Of a stretch of 64,000 bases of DNA, positions 1-9,728 are shown piece by piece. Made by a program: the position numbers and the translations under genes. Below the pieces are notes generated by a model. It was given only the letters and a program-made list of their open reading frames with translations. It was not told where the DNA came from and made no database searches. This DNA is from Desulfurivibrionaceae bacterium. GTDB lineage: Bacteria; Desulfobacterota; Desulfobulbia; Desulfobulbales; VMSU01. Numbering within the stretch: the first letter of the stretch is position 1; each line of letters opens with the position of its first letter. The stretch spans positions 62,001 through 126,000 of the forward strand of contig JAQYVV010000005.1 in the NCBI GenBank assembly GCA_030145275.1, in the 5' to 3' direction.

Positions 1-2
1 AG

Positions 3-680
3 TCCGAATGGCCACTTTTTGAGGGGCTTGGAACCTTTAAAGAGATAAACGAGCTCATTTTGACTTTTATTGAACGGCAGCTTTTTAAAGTTAATGATGG
101 TCTTATTCCATCAAAAGAAGAATTTCAGCAAAGGTTGTCGAGCTTAAGCAAAGGTGAACTTCTCTTGAAAGGCCAGGAACTCTTTGCCGCAATAAAAACT
201 GTTCTTAGTGAGCGCCGTATAACAATTGACCATATCTATGAATTTGAAAAAAAGGCCAAAAACTCAAATATTCATCTGCAAAATGTGCTCAAAAACGCAA
301 CAGAGCAGGTGCAAGAAATTTTTTCCGAAGCCTCTTTTTATGAAAATAGGGCAGATAGACTGAAATTACTGCCTCGTTATTACAAGGCAATCCGAATCAG
401 ATTAGAGAGGGCCTTTATCAATCTTGAGCAAGACAAGAAAAAATTACAACAACTTGCTCCCTTTATAGAATATGTCAGGCAATGCAGCAAAATATTAACC
501 AAGACAAGACTGCCTAAACAACAGGCTGAATTGCAGAAATTGGTACAGGAATATTGGATAATGGTGCAAGAGTATAAGGTTTCACTTTTTGCCCAGGAGC
601 TTAAGACCTCGCTCCCCGTTTCGCCAAAAAGACTAGAAAAGAAATGGAAGGAAATTGGTGAGGTGTGTGCAGAAGGGTGA
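3..680 (+). CDS. C-terminal part of a protein resembling the HrpA-type RNA helicase C-terminal region (DUF3418-like); 5' end outside window
   Basis: Frame is open from base 3 (SEWPLFEGLGTFKEINELILTFIERQLF...), then ...RADRLKLLPRYYKAIRIRLERAFINLEQD..LAPF, which resembles the HrpA C-terminus; family call from memory. Confidence 0.55.
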   Translation, partial: SEWPLFEGLGTFKEINELILTFIERQLFKVNDGLIPSKEEFQQRLSSLSKGELLLKGQELFAAIKTVLSERRITIDHIYEFEKKAKNSNIHLQNVLKNATEQVQEIFSEASFYENRADRLKLLPRYYKAIRIRLERAFINLEQDKKKLQQLAPFIEYVRQCSKILTKTRLPKQQAELQKLVQEYWIMVQEYKVSLFAQELKTSLPVSPKRLEKKWKEIGEVCAEG

Positions 681-753
681 CACTTTATATCAAAGTGGGT
701 ATCCAGTTAGCTCAACTTGATTCAAAATTCTTAACAAATGGTGGTTATACCTC

Positions 754-789
754 CTGGATTCCCGTTAAAAGCGTACGGGAATGACGACA
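754..789 (+). repeat. REP-like hairpin (forward), copy 1
   Basis: ctggattcccgttaaaagcgtacgggaatgacgaca; family core ctgga-TYCCSGC...GCSGGRA-tgacg. Confidence 0.85.
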
Positions 790-814
790 TAAAGGAGTTT
801 TTCACATCTAGCAC

Positions 815-861
815 CGTCATCGGAGTCTGCGCTTATCTCCCGCATGTAGTTAGCGGGAATT
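815..861 (-). repeat. REP-like hairpin (reverse) carrying a 17-bp insert
   Basis: cgtcaT[CGGAGTCTGCGCTTATC]TCCCGCATGTAGTTAGCGGGAat; other copies read cgtcaTTCC. Confidence 0.85.
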
Positions 862-865
862 ATGG

Positions 866-1165
866 GTGATAGGAATTAATAAGCAGCCCTCAGTATACAT
901 ACTCGCAAGCAAAAGAAATGGTACCCTTTACGTGGGCGTTACTTCTAATCTCGTCAAAAGGATATGGGAACATAAAAACAATTTGGTAGAAGGATTCACC
1001 AAACGCTATGGAGTTCATCAACTGGTTTGGTATGAAATGCACGAGACCATGGAATCTGCAATTCAGCGGGAGAATAGATTGAAAGGGTGGACGCGAGCAT
1101 GGAAATTAAAATTGATTGAAAGCAGCAATCCTGATTGGCATGATTGGTACCTAACGATTGTCTGA
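866..1165 (+). CDS. Small GIY-YIG nuclease family protein (99 aa)
   Basis: SVYILASKRNGTLYVGVTSNLVKRIWEHK...Y..ENRLKGW: GIY-YIG (YIL/YVG), R-x-EH and catalytic-Glu region all present; GTG start. Confidence 0.9.
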   Translation: MIGINKQPSVYILASKRNGTLYVGVTSNLVKRIWEHKNNLVEGFTKRYGVHQLVWYEMHETMESAIQRENRLKGWTRAWKLKLIESSNPDWHDWYLTIV

Positions 1166-1214
1166 CTGGATCGGAGTCTGTGCTTACCTCCGGCTAACAA
1201 CATGCCGGAATGAC
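1165..1214 (+). repeat. REP-like hairpin (forward) carrying a 17-bp insert
   Basis: actggaT[CGGAGTCTGTGCTTACC]TCCGGCTAACAACATGCCGGAatgac; other copies read ctggaTTCC. Confidence 0.85.
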
Positions 1215-1218
1215 CGAC

Positions 1219-2025
1219 TTACGAGGAGTTACGATCGTCATCCCCGAATGTCGTTATCGGGGATCCAGGAGTTTTACCATCACTTTTGGAGAAGTTACAA
1301 GTTTTTTGGGTACCAAAATTTAGTTCGGCATCAGAGGCACGGACATACATGGGGGTGGCGGTTGCCGGATCAAGAAAATCACCTTGAGCGAATTTGTCTA
1401 AGGCAAGCAGGCCAACAGCGGCGGCACGGGCAAAATATAACCCCTGATAACAAAATTCGGCCAAATCCCCCAAATTTTCAGCAATGATTGTTTTATAAAC
1501 AGAAATTCCATCGCCTATAAAAAAGGTTGGTTCACTGATCAGTTCTGCAAGAGCTTCAGGAGAAACGGCTCGGTATTCGCACAGTCGGAGAAGTTTACCT
1601 TCTGCATCATATTTGTACAGGGATGTATAAACCTCACCTTTTCTGGCATCCAATATAGGACAAATCTGTTTTTCTGTTCGCGGCAATTGATGGGCCAGAG
1701 CATCGAGAGTTGCCACACCGATTATCTTTTTCCCAAAAGCCATGGCGAGCCCTTTCACTGTCCCTAAGGCTATACGTAGTCCCGTGAAACTTCCGGGGCC
1801 CAGGCTTACCGCAATCGCCTCAATAGCATCCCATTGCAGACCTGATTCCAAAAGAGCCGTATCAATTTGCTGGATAAGCCTTTTTGAGTGGGTCCGCTTT
1901 GAATACAACGATTGTTCGTATATGCAGAGATCTCGGCAAACCAGAGCAATGCTGCCACACATGCTGGAAAGTTCAAGAGCCAGAATAATTGGCGGTTTTA
2001 TATTTTGTTGTCCGTGTATTGCCAT
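1219..2025 (-). CDS. tsaB: tRNA threonylcarbamoyladenosine biosynthesis protein TsaB
   Basis: ILALELSSMCGSIALV..., SLGPGSFTGLRIALGTVKGLA..., DARKGEVYTSLY. Confidence 0.92.
   Translation of the reverse strand: MAIHGQQNIKPPIILALELSSMCGSIALVCRDLCIYEQSLYSKRTHSKRLIQQIDTALLESGLQWDAIEAIAVSLGPGSFTGLRIALGTVKGLAMAFGKKIIGVATLDALAHQLPRTEKQICPILDARKGEVYTSLYKYDAEGKLLRLCEYRAVSPEALAELISEPTFFIGDGISVYKTIIAENLGDLAEFCYQGLYFARAAAVGLLALDKFAQGDFLDPATATPMYVRASDAELNFGTQKTCNFSKSDGKTPGSPITTFGDDDRNSS
1236..1269 (-). repeat. REP-like hairpin (reverse), overlaps 3' end of tsaB
   Basis: cgtcatccccgaatgtcgttatcggggatccagg. Confidence 0.85.
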
Positions 2026-2150
2026 AAGTTGAAAGTTGAAAGTTGAAAGATGAAAGATGAAAGATGCAAGCTGAAAGGTTAAAAACCAAACACGACTGAA
2101 GCGCTGTGCTCCCCTCTTTCAACTTTCAACTAATTACATCTTTCAGCTAG
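2026..2150. repeat. Heptamer-like tandem repeat (GTTGAAA/GATGAAA) with an inverted CTTTCAACTTTCAAC block
   Basis: aagttgaaagttgaaagttgaaagatgaaagatgaaagatgcaagctgaaag ... ctttcaactttcaac ... ctttcagctag. Confidence 0.8.
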
Positions 2151-2160
2151 TAGTTTTTTT

Positions 2161-3237
2161 TTAACCTTGCGTGAAAAGCCGGACAAAATCGTTGTAAAAG
2201 ACAAAGACCATTAGGGAGCCAAGCAAAACAATACCAATTTGCTGCAGCATCTCTTGGGCTTGCATGCTTAGAGGCTTGCGGCGCAGGGCCTCTATTGAAA
2301 AGAAAACAAGGTGGCCGCCGTCAAGAATCGGAATAGGGAAAAGATTAATGATCCCTAAGTTGATGCTTAATACAGCCATAAAGGAAAAAAGGTTAAGCCA
2401 GCCCGCTTCAAATTGTTGGCCAGCCATATTGGCGATGAGAATTGGTCCGCCAATTTCACTGGCAGGAATGACGTTTTGAAATATTTTGATAATTCCCATA
2501 AAGGTCAGGTAGATAAAGGCCCATGTCTGTTCTAAGCTTGCAGTAAAAGCCCTGAAGAAAGAGATCTTTTCATAGGTGAGCTCGTCACTTTTGGTTATGC
2601 CGAGAAGATATCTTTCCCCTGTTACTTCTCCAAATATATTTTTAACCTCTTTCTTTTCCGGTTGGCCGGTAAAATCAAGGATTTTCCCATCTCGGTCAAC
2701 GGTTAGTGTGAGGTTATCGCCTCCAGAATTTTTGACAATTTCGGATACCTCTTGCCAGGTTCTGGTCTCACTGTTGTTGATCGCAAGAATAATATCACCT
2801 TCCATGATACCTATATGGTTGGCAGGGGATTCCTGGGTGACGACACCAATTTTTGTACCTTCAACTGCCTGGGGCAGTCCTGAAATAGAATAAATGATAA
2901 AAAAGACCAGGACTGCAAAAAGCAGGTTGAATAGAGGCCCGCAGGCAACAACCAGGAATCTCTGCCAAACAGGTTTCTGGGAGAAGGAACCTTGCTGGTC
3001 AGCTTCCGAGACCGTTTCTCCCGGTTGTTCTCCCAGCATTTTGACGTATCCTCCCAGTGGAAAGGCACTGATGAGGTACTCCGTATCGCCCCAGGTCTTA
3101 CTGATTAATTTAGGGCCAAAACCCAGGGAGAATTTTAGGACTTTTACTCTGAAAAGTTTGGCTATGATAAAGTGTCCAAATTCATGCACAAAAATAAGGA
3201 CGGCAAGGACAAGTATAAAAGAAGTTATGGTGTTCAT
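2161..3237 (-). CDS. rseP: RIP metalloprotease RseP (site-2 protease, PDZ)
   Basis: HEFGH motif, PDZ region, NLFPIPILDGGHL. Confidence 0.95.
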   Translation of the reverse strand: MNTITSFILVLAVLIFVHEFGHFIIAKLFRVKVLKFSLGFGPKLISKTWGDTEYLISAFPLGGYVKMLGEQPGETVSEADQQGSFSQKPVWQRFLVVACGPLFNLLFAVLVFFIIYSISGLPQAVEGTKIGVVTQESPANHIGIMEGDIILAINNSETRTWQEVSEIVKNSGGDNLTLTVDRDGKILDFTGQPEKKEVKNIFGEVTGERYLLGITKSDELTYEKISFFRAFTASLEQTWAFIYLTFMGIIKIFQNVIPASEIGGPILIANMAGQQFEAGWLNLFSFMAVLSINLGIINLFPIPILDGGHLVFFSIEALRRKPLSMQAQEMLQQIGIVLLGSLMVFVFYNDFVRLFTQG

Positions 3238-3294
3238 AGGATAAAATGTTTATGGGGAGTATAGTTCTGTTTTAAACGAAGAAGAGGGTTAATG

Positions 3295-3402
3295 GTAAAT
3301 GTTTGACAACGCTTCAGATGTGTTCGATCAGGTTGGCGAAGCGTAGTAGTTCTACGTGAGTCAGCCTGATCGGGCACAGCTGGAGTGTTGCCGAATATTT
3401 AC
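3295..3402 (-). repeat. Family C long inverted-repeat element (short version)
   Basis: gtaaatgtttgacaacgcttcagatgtgttcgatcaggttggcgaagcgtagtagttctacgtgagtcagcctgatcgggcacagctggagtgttgccgaatatttac; near-palindromic, recurs at 49883, 51078 and 63612. Confidence 0.9.
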
Positions 3403-4635
3403 TCAAGGGATTGGGGCGTGTCCAGGTGGTAAATCTATTACAGGTAGTGCGTCCCCGCGTTTTTGAGCAGTGCTCATGGCAAGGGCTTCAGCTACTGAGT
3501 TGGCTTGCATTCGAGCGCTTAAATCGGCATTTAAAATATCTTCTATGCTGACAGGTTGTCTGGCAGGAATTCTATTCATTGTTTCTGCTACAGTCAAGAC
3601 TATCTCCGGGTAACGGATTTTTTCTTGAAGAAATGCCTCAACTGCAATTTCATTGGCGGCATTTAATATGGCCGGCATGGTTCCTCCGATCTCACAGGCC
3701 TGATAGGATAGCTTAAGAGAGGGGAATTTTTGAAAATCAGGCCGGTGAAATTGTATGTTTTCATACTGGGTCAAATCAAGGGCGGGCAGGTTAAGTTTGA
3801 TTCTCTCAGGGTAGGTAAGGGCATAGGCTATGGGGATTCTCATGTCGGGAATACCCATCTGTGAGATAACCGAGCCATCGATATATTCAACCATGGAATG
3901 GACAATACTTTGGGGGTGAACGAGCACCTCAATCTTTTTAAGCTCAATGTCAAAAAGCCATTTGGCCTCAATTACTTCTAACCCTTTATTCATAAGGGTT
4001 GCAGAATCAATCGATATTTTTCTTCCCATGTCCCAATTAGGGTGAGAAAGGGCTTGCTCTGGGGTTACATCCCAAAGCTGACTTTCATTGTACTCGCGAA
4101 AGGGTCCTCCGGATGCCGTTAGGATTATTTTTTTAATATCCTCTTGGCGGCCAGCGCTTAGAGATTGAAAAATGGCATTGTGTTCACTGTCAACCGGGAG
4201 AAGATTGACTTTTTGGGCGGAGACTGCGGCCATGATTATTTCACCTGCCATAACAAGGGTTTCCTTGTTAGCAAGGGCGATGTCTTTACCTGCAAGAATT
4301 GCGGCGTAGGTAGGTGGAAGACCGGCGGCCCCAACAATGGCTGAAACAACAAGATCGGCAGAGGCAATGGTAGCGACTCTCTCGACCCCTTCAGCCTCGC
4401 AGACAATTCTATCCTGCCATTGGGCAGACATTTGCTGCCGAAGTGCTTCAGCCTTGCTTTTGTCAGCTACAGAGATCAGCAGAGGTTGAAATGCCTCTGC
4501 CTGTTCGTGCAGGAGTTCAATATTACTGCCCGCAGCAAGGCCTACTACTCTGAAACGGCCGGGGAAGTTTCGGACGACATCAAGAACATTTTTACCAATT
4601 GATCCGGTTGAGCCTAGGATGGAAATATTCTTCAT
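3403..4635 (-). CDS. dxr: 1-deoxy-D-xylulose 5-phosphate reductoisomerase
   Basis: ISILGSTGSIGKNVLDVVR, ALANKETLVMAG, PVDSEHNAIFQ, ASGGPFRE. Confidence 0.97.
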   Translation of the reverse strand: MKNISILGSTGSIGKNVLDVVRNFPGRFRVVGLAAGSNIELLHEQAEAFQPLLISVADKSKAEALRQQMSAQWQDRIVCEAEGVERVATIASADLVVSAIVGAAGLPPTYAAILAGKDIALANKETLVMAGEIIMAAVSAQKVNLLPVDSEHNAIFQSLSAGRQEDIKKIILTASGGPFREYNESQLWDVTPEQALSHPNWDMGRKISIDSATLMNKGLEVIEAKWLFDIELKKIEVLVHPQSIVHSMVEYIDGSVISQMGIPDMRIPIAYALTYPERIKLNLPALDLTQYENIQFHRPDFQKFPSLKLSYQACEIGGTMPAILNAANEIAVEAFLQEKIRYPEIVLTVAETMNRIPARQPVSIEDILNADLSARMQANSVAEALAMSTAQKRGDALPVIDLPPGHAPIP

Positions 4636-4643
4636 TGGACAAA

Positions 4644-5447
4644 TTACATTTGGGTAGATAATTTAAAATAGATGATATAAAAAAGGACGGGGGAGGTCAA
4701 AATGAGAGAGTCTATCCGGTCAAGAATACCGCCGTGACCAGGAAGAATTGAACCCGAGTCCTTCACACTATTGGAACGTTTGAAAATGGATTCTGTTAAG
4801 TCGCCAATAACACTAAGTCCGGCCAGTAGCAGTGCTAAAAATATTATTTTGATAATATCATAGTTAGGCCCTGCAAAATGCGCGTATATTACAGCTCCTA
4901 TTGTAGCGAAGAAAAGACCGCCGAAAAACCCCTCTACTGTTTTTCCAGGACTGATTGAAGGGCAAAGTTTCACCTTGCCAAATTTGGAACCAATGTAATA
5001 TGCGCCGGTGTCTGACGAGCAAATTATAATAGAGAGAAAAAATAACCAGAAGTGACCGTTGGGCAGAGTATTGATAAGGAATAGATGGGCGGCACAGAGT
5101 CCGATATAAGCAGAACCAAAGGACAACTTGGTCATGAGTATAAATGGATCTTTAACGCTGCTGAAACGAGAAATTATTAGTAAAATCTGTAGGATAAGGG
5201 AGAGGATAAAACCACTAACCACTAAAGCAAGATCGCCGCTGAACGAGAAGAAAAGAGGGGCCAGACCTGTGATAATGCCGCCAAAATGAAATGTTTTCTC
5301 CTGATCATTAAGGCAAATTGTGTAATATTCTTTCAGGGCAAGGCTGGCGGCAACGGTTACAACGGCCCACAGTAAAGCATGAGATTGGGAATAGATAACT
5401 AAAAGCCATAAAAATCCGGCAACTACTCCTGTAATGAGTCTAGTCAT
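4644..5447 (-). CDS. cdsA: Phosphatidate cytidylyltransferase
   Basis: CdsA signature SDTGAYYIGSKFGKVKLCPSISPGKTVEGFFGG...GGILDRIDSL. Confidence 0.95.
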   Translation of the reverse strand: MTRLITGVVAGFLWLLVIYSQSHALLWAVVTVAASLALKEYYTICLNDQEKTFHFGGIITGLAPLFFSFSGDLALVVSGFILSLILQILLIISRFSSVKDPFILMTKLSFGSAYIGLCAAHLFLINTLPNGHFWLFFLSIIICSSDTGAYYIGSKFGKVKLCPSISPGKTVEGFFGGLFFATIGAVIYAHFAGPNYDIIKIIFLALLLAGLSVIGDLTESIFKRSNSVKDSGSILPGHGGILDRIDSLILTSPVLFYIIYFKLSTQM

Positions 5448-6196
5448 GTTTCCTGCTTTTTGATTTGTTCGCCAGTCTTGCCAAAACGACGTTGTCTTAC
5501 CTGGTATTGTTTAATAGCGTCTATTAATTCTTTCTCTCTGAATTTTGGCCAGTAAATTTCAGTGAAGTATAATTCAGAATAGGAAACTTGCCATAATAAA
5601 AAGTTACTCAGGCGGGATTCTCCTCCTGTTCGTATTAAGAGGTCAGGGTCTGGTAGCCCTGCGGTGTAAAGATGGTTTGAAATAGTCTCTTCATTTATGT
5701 CATCAACGGATAGATTTCCCTCCAGACATTGGCGAGTTATTTCCTGGACCCCTTTTGTTAGTTCACTTCTGAAACCATAACTGAGGGCAAGGTTCAAGAC
5801 CATGCCTGTGTTTTTGGAGGTGTCGTCAATCACCCGTAGCAATACGTCCCGAACATCGGGGGGCAATTTGTCAATTTGGCCAAGGCAGCGAAGACTGATA
5901 TTGTTGGCGCACAGATCCTGCACCTCTTTTTCAAGATAGGTTTTAAGAAGGTTCATTAAAGTTGAGACTTCGTCCTTAGGTCTTTTCCAGTTTTCTGTGG
6001 AAAAAGCGTATAGGGTCAAAACCTGGATGCCTAATTTTCTGGAAACTCGGACAATTTCGCGAACAGAATCAACCCCTGCCTTATGTCCCAGCGTGCGGAT
6101 AAGACCAAGTTTTTGGGCCCATCTACCATTGCCATCCATTATTATAGCTATGTGACGGGGTAGGCTTTGGGGGTCTAGTTCAGTTGGTTTTGTCAT
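5444..6196 (-). CDS. uppS: Isoprenyl transferase (undecaprenyl diphosphate synthase)
   Basis: HIAIIMDGNGRWA, GHKAG, PDPDLLIRTGGESRLSNFLLWQ. Confidence 0.97.
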   Translation of the reverse strand: MTKPTELDPQSLPRHIAIIMDGNGRWAQKLGLIRTLGHKAGVDSVREIVRVSRKLGIQVLTLYAFSTENWKRPKDEVSTLMNLLKTYLEKEVQDLCANNISLRCLGQIDKLPPDVRDVLLRVIDDTSKNTGMVLNLALSYGFRSELTKGVQEITRQCLEGNLSVDDINEETISNHLYTAGLPDPDLLIRTGGESRLSNFLLWQVSYSELYFTEIYWPKFREKELIDAIKQYQVRQRRFGKTGEQIKKQET

Positions 6197-6231
6197 GGAA
6201 TTCTTAACGAGGTGCTGCGGTTGTTGAAGGG

Positions 6232-6262
6232 TAAAAAAAAACCGCCTAAGCGATTTTTTTTA
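6232..6262 (-). terminator. Possible hairpin terminator between frr and uppS
   Basis: Minus strand AATCGCTTAGGCGGTTTTTTTTT. Confidence 0.5.
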
Positions 6263-6297
6263 TAAATAATATTTATTCTGTAGGAGAGGAGAAAAGA

Positions 6298-6852
6298 TTA
6301 GACTTCCATGACCTCTTTTTCTTTCTCGGCCATTATTTGATCTATATCTTTAATGTGTTTATCTGTCTCTTGCTGGGCTTTGTCCTGCAGGCCAAAGAGT
6401 TCATCTTCAGAGATCTCTTTATCTTTCTTTTGTGCTTTTAATATATCGATGGCTTCCCGCCGATGGTTTCGCACGGTGATTCTGTAATCCTCACTAATTT
6501 TTTTGACCTGTTTTACCAGTTCCTTGCGCCTATCTTCGGTAAGTTGAGGGATTGATATTCGAATAATTTTACCATCATTAACAGGATTAAGACCAATATT
6601 GGCTTTATTTATAGACTTCTCTATGGCACCAATTACCTGTGGGTCCCATGGTTGCACAGCGATAAGCCTGTTTTCTGGAATAGTGAGGGTGGCTACTTGG
6701 TTAAGAGGCATTTGAGCGCCATATGATTCTACTTTAATCCCATCCAGGAGAGAGAGGGAAGCTCTGCCTGTTCTAACCCTGGTAAGTTCGCGGCGATATG
6801 CTTCTATGCTGGATGCCATTTTTTCGCCCATGTTTTCTATGACTTTACTCAT
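6298..6852 (-). CDS. frr: Ribosome recycling factor
   Basis: RTGRASLSLLDGIKVESYG, NLNPVNDGKIIRISIPQLTEDRRKELVKQ. Confidence 0.97.
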   Translation of the reverse strand: MSKVIENMGEKMASSIEAYRRELTRVRTGRASLSLLDGIKVESYGAQMPLNQVATLTIPENRLIAVQPWDPQVIGAIEKSINKANIGLNPVNDGKIIRISIPQLTEDRRKELVKQVKKISEDYRITVRNHRREAIDILKAQKKDKEISEDELFGLQDKAQQETDKHIKDIDQIMAEKEKEVMEV

Positions 6853-7571
6853 TTTTTATCCCCTTCTATAAGTGTTCCAACTTTTTTGCCACATATGGCT
6901 TTAAGAATGTTTCCCGGTATGTTCATGTTGAAAACAAGTATACTTTTTTGATTATCCATGGCAAGAGAAATGGCTGTTGAATCCATAACTTTCAGCCTGC
7001 GTGATAAAACCTCTGAATAAGAGAGCTTATTAAACTTAATGGCATCTTTATCTTTTAATGGATCACGATCATAAACGCCATCAACCCTGGTTGCCTTGCA
7101 GATTACATCTGCTTCTATTTCAAGGCCGCGCAAAACAGAGGCAGTGTCCGTGGTAAAAAATGGATTCCCAGATCCGGCTGCAAAAATGACAACCCGACCC
7201 TTATCTAAATGGTGAATAGCTTGTTGACGTGAGTAGGATTCACAGACGATAGGCATGGGGATTGAGGAAAGGACACGCGCTGACAGGTCGTTTTTTTCAA
7301 AGGCGTCTTGAAGGGCAAGGGCATTCATGACCGTTGCCAACATACCCATGTTGTCCGCAGTGACTCTGTTCATCCCGGCAGAGGCGACAGAAACACCACG
7401 GAAAATGTTGCCAGCCCCTATGACAAGACCAACTTGCACGCCTGTTTTGACAAGATCTTTAACTTCCCGGGCTACGTATTGCAGGACTTTTTTGTCCAGG
7501 CCGTAGGAGCCTTCACCCATCAAGGCTTCACCGCTTAATTTTAAGAGTACCCTTTTAAATTTTGCTTTCAC
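6849..7571 (-). CDS. pyrH: UMP kinase
   Basis: KRVLLKLSGEALMG, GAGNIFRG, DNMGMLATVMNALAL, GTGNPFFTTD-like region. Confidence 0.97.
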   Translation of the reverse strand: MKAKFKRVLLKLSGEALMGEGSYGLDKKVLQYVAREVKDLVKTGVQVGLVIGAGNIFRGVSVASAGMNRVTADNMGMLATVMNALALQDAFEKNDLSARVLSSIPMPIVCESYSRQQAIHHLDKGRVVIFAAGSGNPFFTTDTASVLRGLEIEADVICKATRVDGVYDRDPLKDKDAIKFNKLSYSEVLSRRLKVMDSTAISLAMDNQKSILVFNMNIPGNILKAICGKKVGTLIEGDKK

Positions 7572-7708
7572 GGTAAATCCTCGTTAGGCTTGAAGACCAA
7601 GGTTGAGATATTGGTGTTCAGATTAATGGACTGTATATTGGTGGTTCTGGAGAAGTCAATTTACCTGTTTGCGTTTAGATAAATTGCCTTATTCTACCAC
7701 GATCATAA

Positions 7709-8308
7709 CTACTTTTCCTCACCAACCTGGAAGCGAACAAATCTTTTAATAGAGATATTTTCACCCATCTTAGCTATTAATTCATTTAATAAATCCTGGA
7801 TGGTTAAGTCAGGGTTTTTTACGAATTTTTGGTTCAGCAAGCAAACCTCAGAAAAATATTTATCAAGTTTTCCTGTTACAATTTTTTCTGCTATATTTGC
7901 AGGTTTGCCAGAATCAAGGGCCTGTTGGGTGTATATATCTTTTTCACGAGTCACGGTCTCTTCAGGCACAGCCTCTTTGGTGATAGCTATAGGGTTTACA
8001 GCGGCAATGTGCATTGCAACGTCTTTGGCAAAATTTTGAAAATCGTCAGTTTTTGCAACAAAGTCGGTTTCACAGCCAACTTCCACCATTACTCCGAGTT
8101 TGCCACCGGCATGAACGTATGGCTGAACAACTCCTTCACTTGTGGAACGTCCGGCTCTTTTAGCGGCAACCGCAAGACCCTTGGTTCGTAATGCGTCAAT
8201 GGATTTTTCCATGTCGCCGTCATTCTCAGATAAAGCTTTTTTGCAATCCATCATTCCGGCATTGGTTTTATCCCGGAGTTCTTTTACCATTTGACTTGTA
8301 ATTTTCAC
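7709..8308 (-). CDS. tsf: Elongation factor Ts
   Basis: VKELRDKTNAGMMDCKKAL, GVMVEVGCETDFVA. Confidence 0.97.
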   Translation of the reverse strand: MKITSQMVKELRDKTNAGMMDCKKALSENDGDMEKSIDALRTKGLAVAAKRAGRSTSEGVVQPYVHAGGKLGVMVEVGCETDFVAKTDDFQNFAKDVAMHIAAVNPIAITKEAVPEETVTREKDIYTQQALDSGKPANIAEKIVTGKLDKYFSEVCLLNQKFVKNPDLTIQDLLNELIAKMGENISIKRFVRFQVGEEK

Positions 8309-8412
8309 GATCGTATCTTCCTATGTGTTTTTTCTGTTCTAATCTAATTCTACTTGGTCAGATTCGTCTCTTTGCGTAAGCTCAAACCCAGGACCATAAA
8401 AGTTTTCCTAGG

Positions 8413-8447
8413 ACTGGATCCCTGCTGGAAACATGCAGGGATGACGA
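8413..8447 (+). repeat. REP-like hairpin
   Basis: ctggatccctgctggaaacatgcagggatgacgag. Confidence 0.8.
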
Positions 8448-8511
8448 GACAGTATGATAATCTATGTAGATCCGTAAATCTGACAAGGTAGAATTAAGAA
8501 AGTAAATTATC

Positions 8512-8626
8512 TAATCCGGATAAACCGGAAATAAGTGCCTTAACAGTGGTCCGCAACATATTGGGAGCATTGTTCTTTTTTTTGAATTCTTGTTTTTTGT
8601 GACAGGATTTCAGTTATAAGGCACTA
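8512..8626 (-). repeat. Type A TIR element
   Basis: taatccggataaaccggaaataagtgccttaacagtggtccgcaacatattgggagc...gttataaggcacta; nearly identical (reverse) to 18829 and 55743. Confidence 0.9.
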
Positions 8627-8663
8627 AAACTATTATATTCTATTAAGTTGTTTATAATTTTTA

Positions 8664-9482
8664 CTATGCGGCAGCTTCTGGTTTTGCTTCTGGTTTTGCT
8701 TCTGGTTTTGCTTCTGCGGCGACCGCTTCGTCAGCGGCTTCAATTGCGGCAAGATCTTCAACCGTTTCAGCGATGGCGTTTTCTTCCATGCCATCCGAAA
8801 TTTTAGATTTTCCTTCAATAACGGCGTCGGCAATTCTTGAAACTATCAATTTAATAGATCTAATCGCATCATCATTGCCTGGGATAGGATAATTAACCCC
8901 TTCAGGGTCGCAATTTGTGTCAAGCATTGAAATTACCGGGATGCCAAGACGATTTGCTTCATCAACTGCAATGCTTTCTCTTTTTGGGTCAACAATAAAA
9001 ATTGCAGAAGGAAGCCCCTTCATATTTTTTATACCGCCGAGGTTCCTGATCAATTTGGCTAGGTCTTTCCCCATTTTCATGGCTTCTTTTTTCTTATACT
9101 GATTAATGGTGCCATCCTCGGTCATGGCCTCAATGTTTTTCATGCGGTCAACGCTTTTCTTGATGGTTTGGTAGTTGGTGAGCATACCTCCAAGCCAGCG
9201 ATGATCGACGTAGAACATGCCGCATCTTTCTGCCTCTTCTTTGATGGTCTCCTGTGCTTGTCGCTTGGTGCCGACAAACATGATGTTGCCGCCTTTGGCA
9301 ACGCATTTTTCTACGAAGTCGTAGGCCTTGTTGAAAAGAGGCAGTGTCTTGTCGAGATTGATAATGTATATTTTGTTTCGTGCCCCAAAAATATATGGTT
9401 TCATTTTCGGGTTCCAGCGTTTGGTCTGATGACCAAAGTGCAGTCCAGCTACCAGCATTTCTTTCATGGTAATGTGTGACAT
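8664..9482 (-). CDS. rpsB: 30S ribosomal protein S2
   Basis: [33 protein letters not shown]; repetitive [13 protein letters not shown] tail. Confidence 0.97.
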   Translation of the reverse strand: MSHITMKEMLVAGLHFGHQTKRWNPKMKPYIFGARNKIYIINLDKTLPLFNKAYDFVEKCVAKGGNIMFVGTKRQAQETIKEEAERCGMFYVDHRWLGGMLTNYQTIKKSVDRMKNIEAMTEDGTINQYKKKEAMKMGKDLAKLIRNLGGIKNMKGLPSAIFIVDPKRESIAVDEANRLGIPVISMLDTNCDPEGVNYPIPGNDDAIRSIKLIVSRIADAVIEGKSKISDGMEENAIAETVEDLAAIEAADEAVAAEAKPEAKPEAKPEAAA

Positions 9483-9728
9483 GTAAATCTCCTTTTTTGG
9501 TTAGTCCGCCATCCCTGTCTCCAACCCGCCTTCGGCAGGCACCATAGGACTATTTCGGGATGTGTGATTTGAAAACATGATTTTATATCATTTAAGCCTG
9601 ATTTTTTCAAGGAAGAACGTCATGGAATAGTAAAAAAAATATTTTGGTTTATTGATAAGATGGAATTGGTTATGTTTTTTTTAAGTTTTCAAATAAACTT
9701 CAATTTCACTTGTTTACAAATTTTAATT

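Noticed and set aside
1158-1487. ORF overlapping REPs and the tsaB 3' end
   Set aside because: Composed of repeat sequence and antisense to tsaB; no protein family features.
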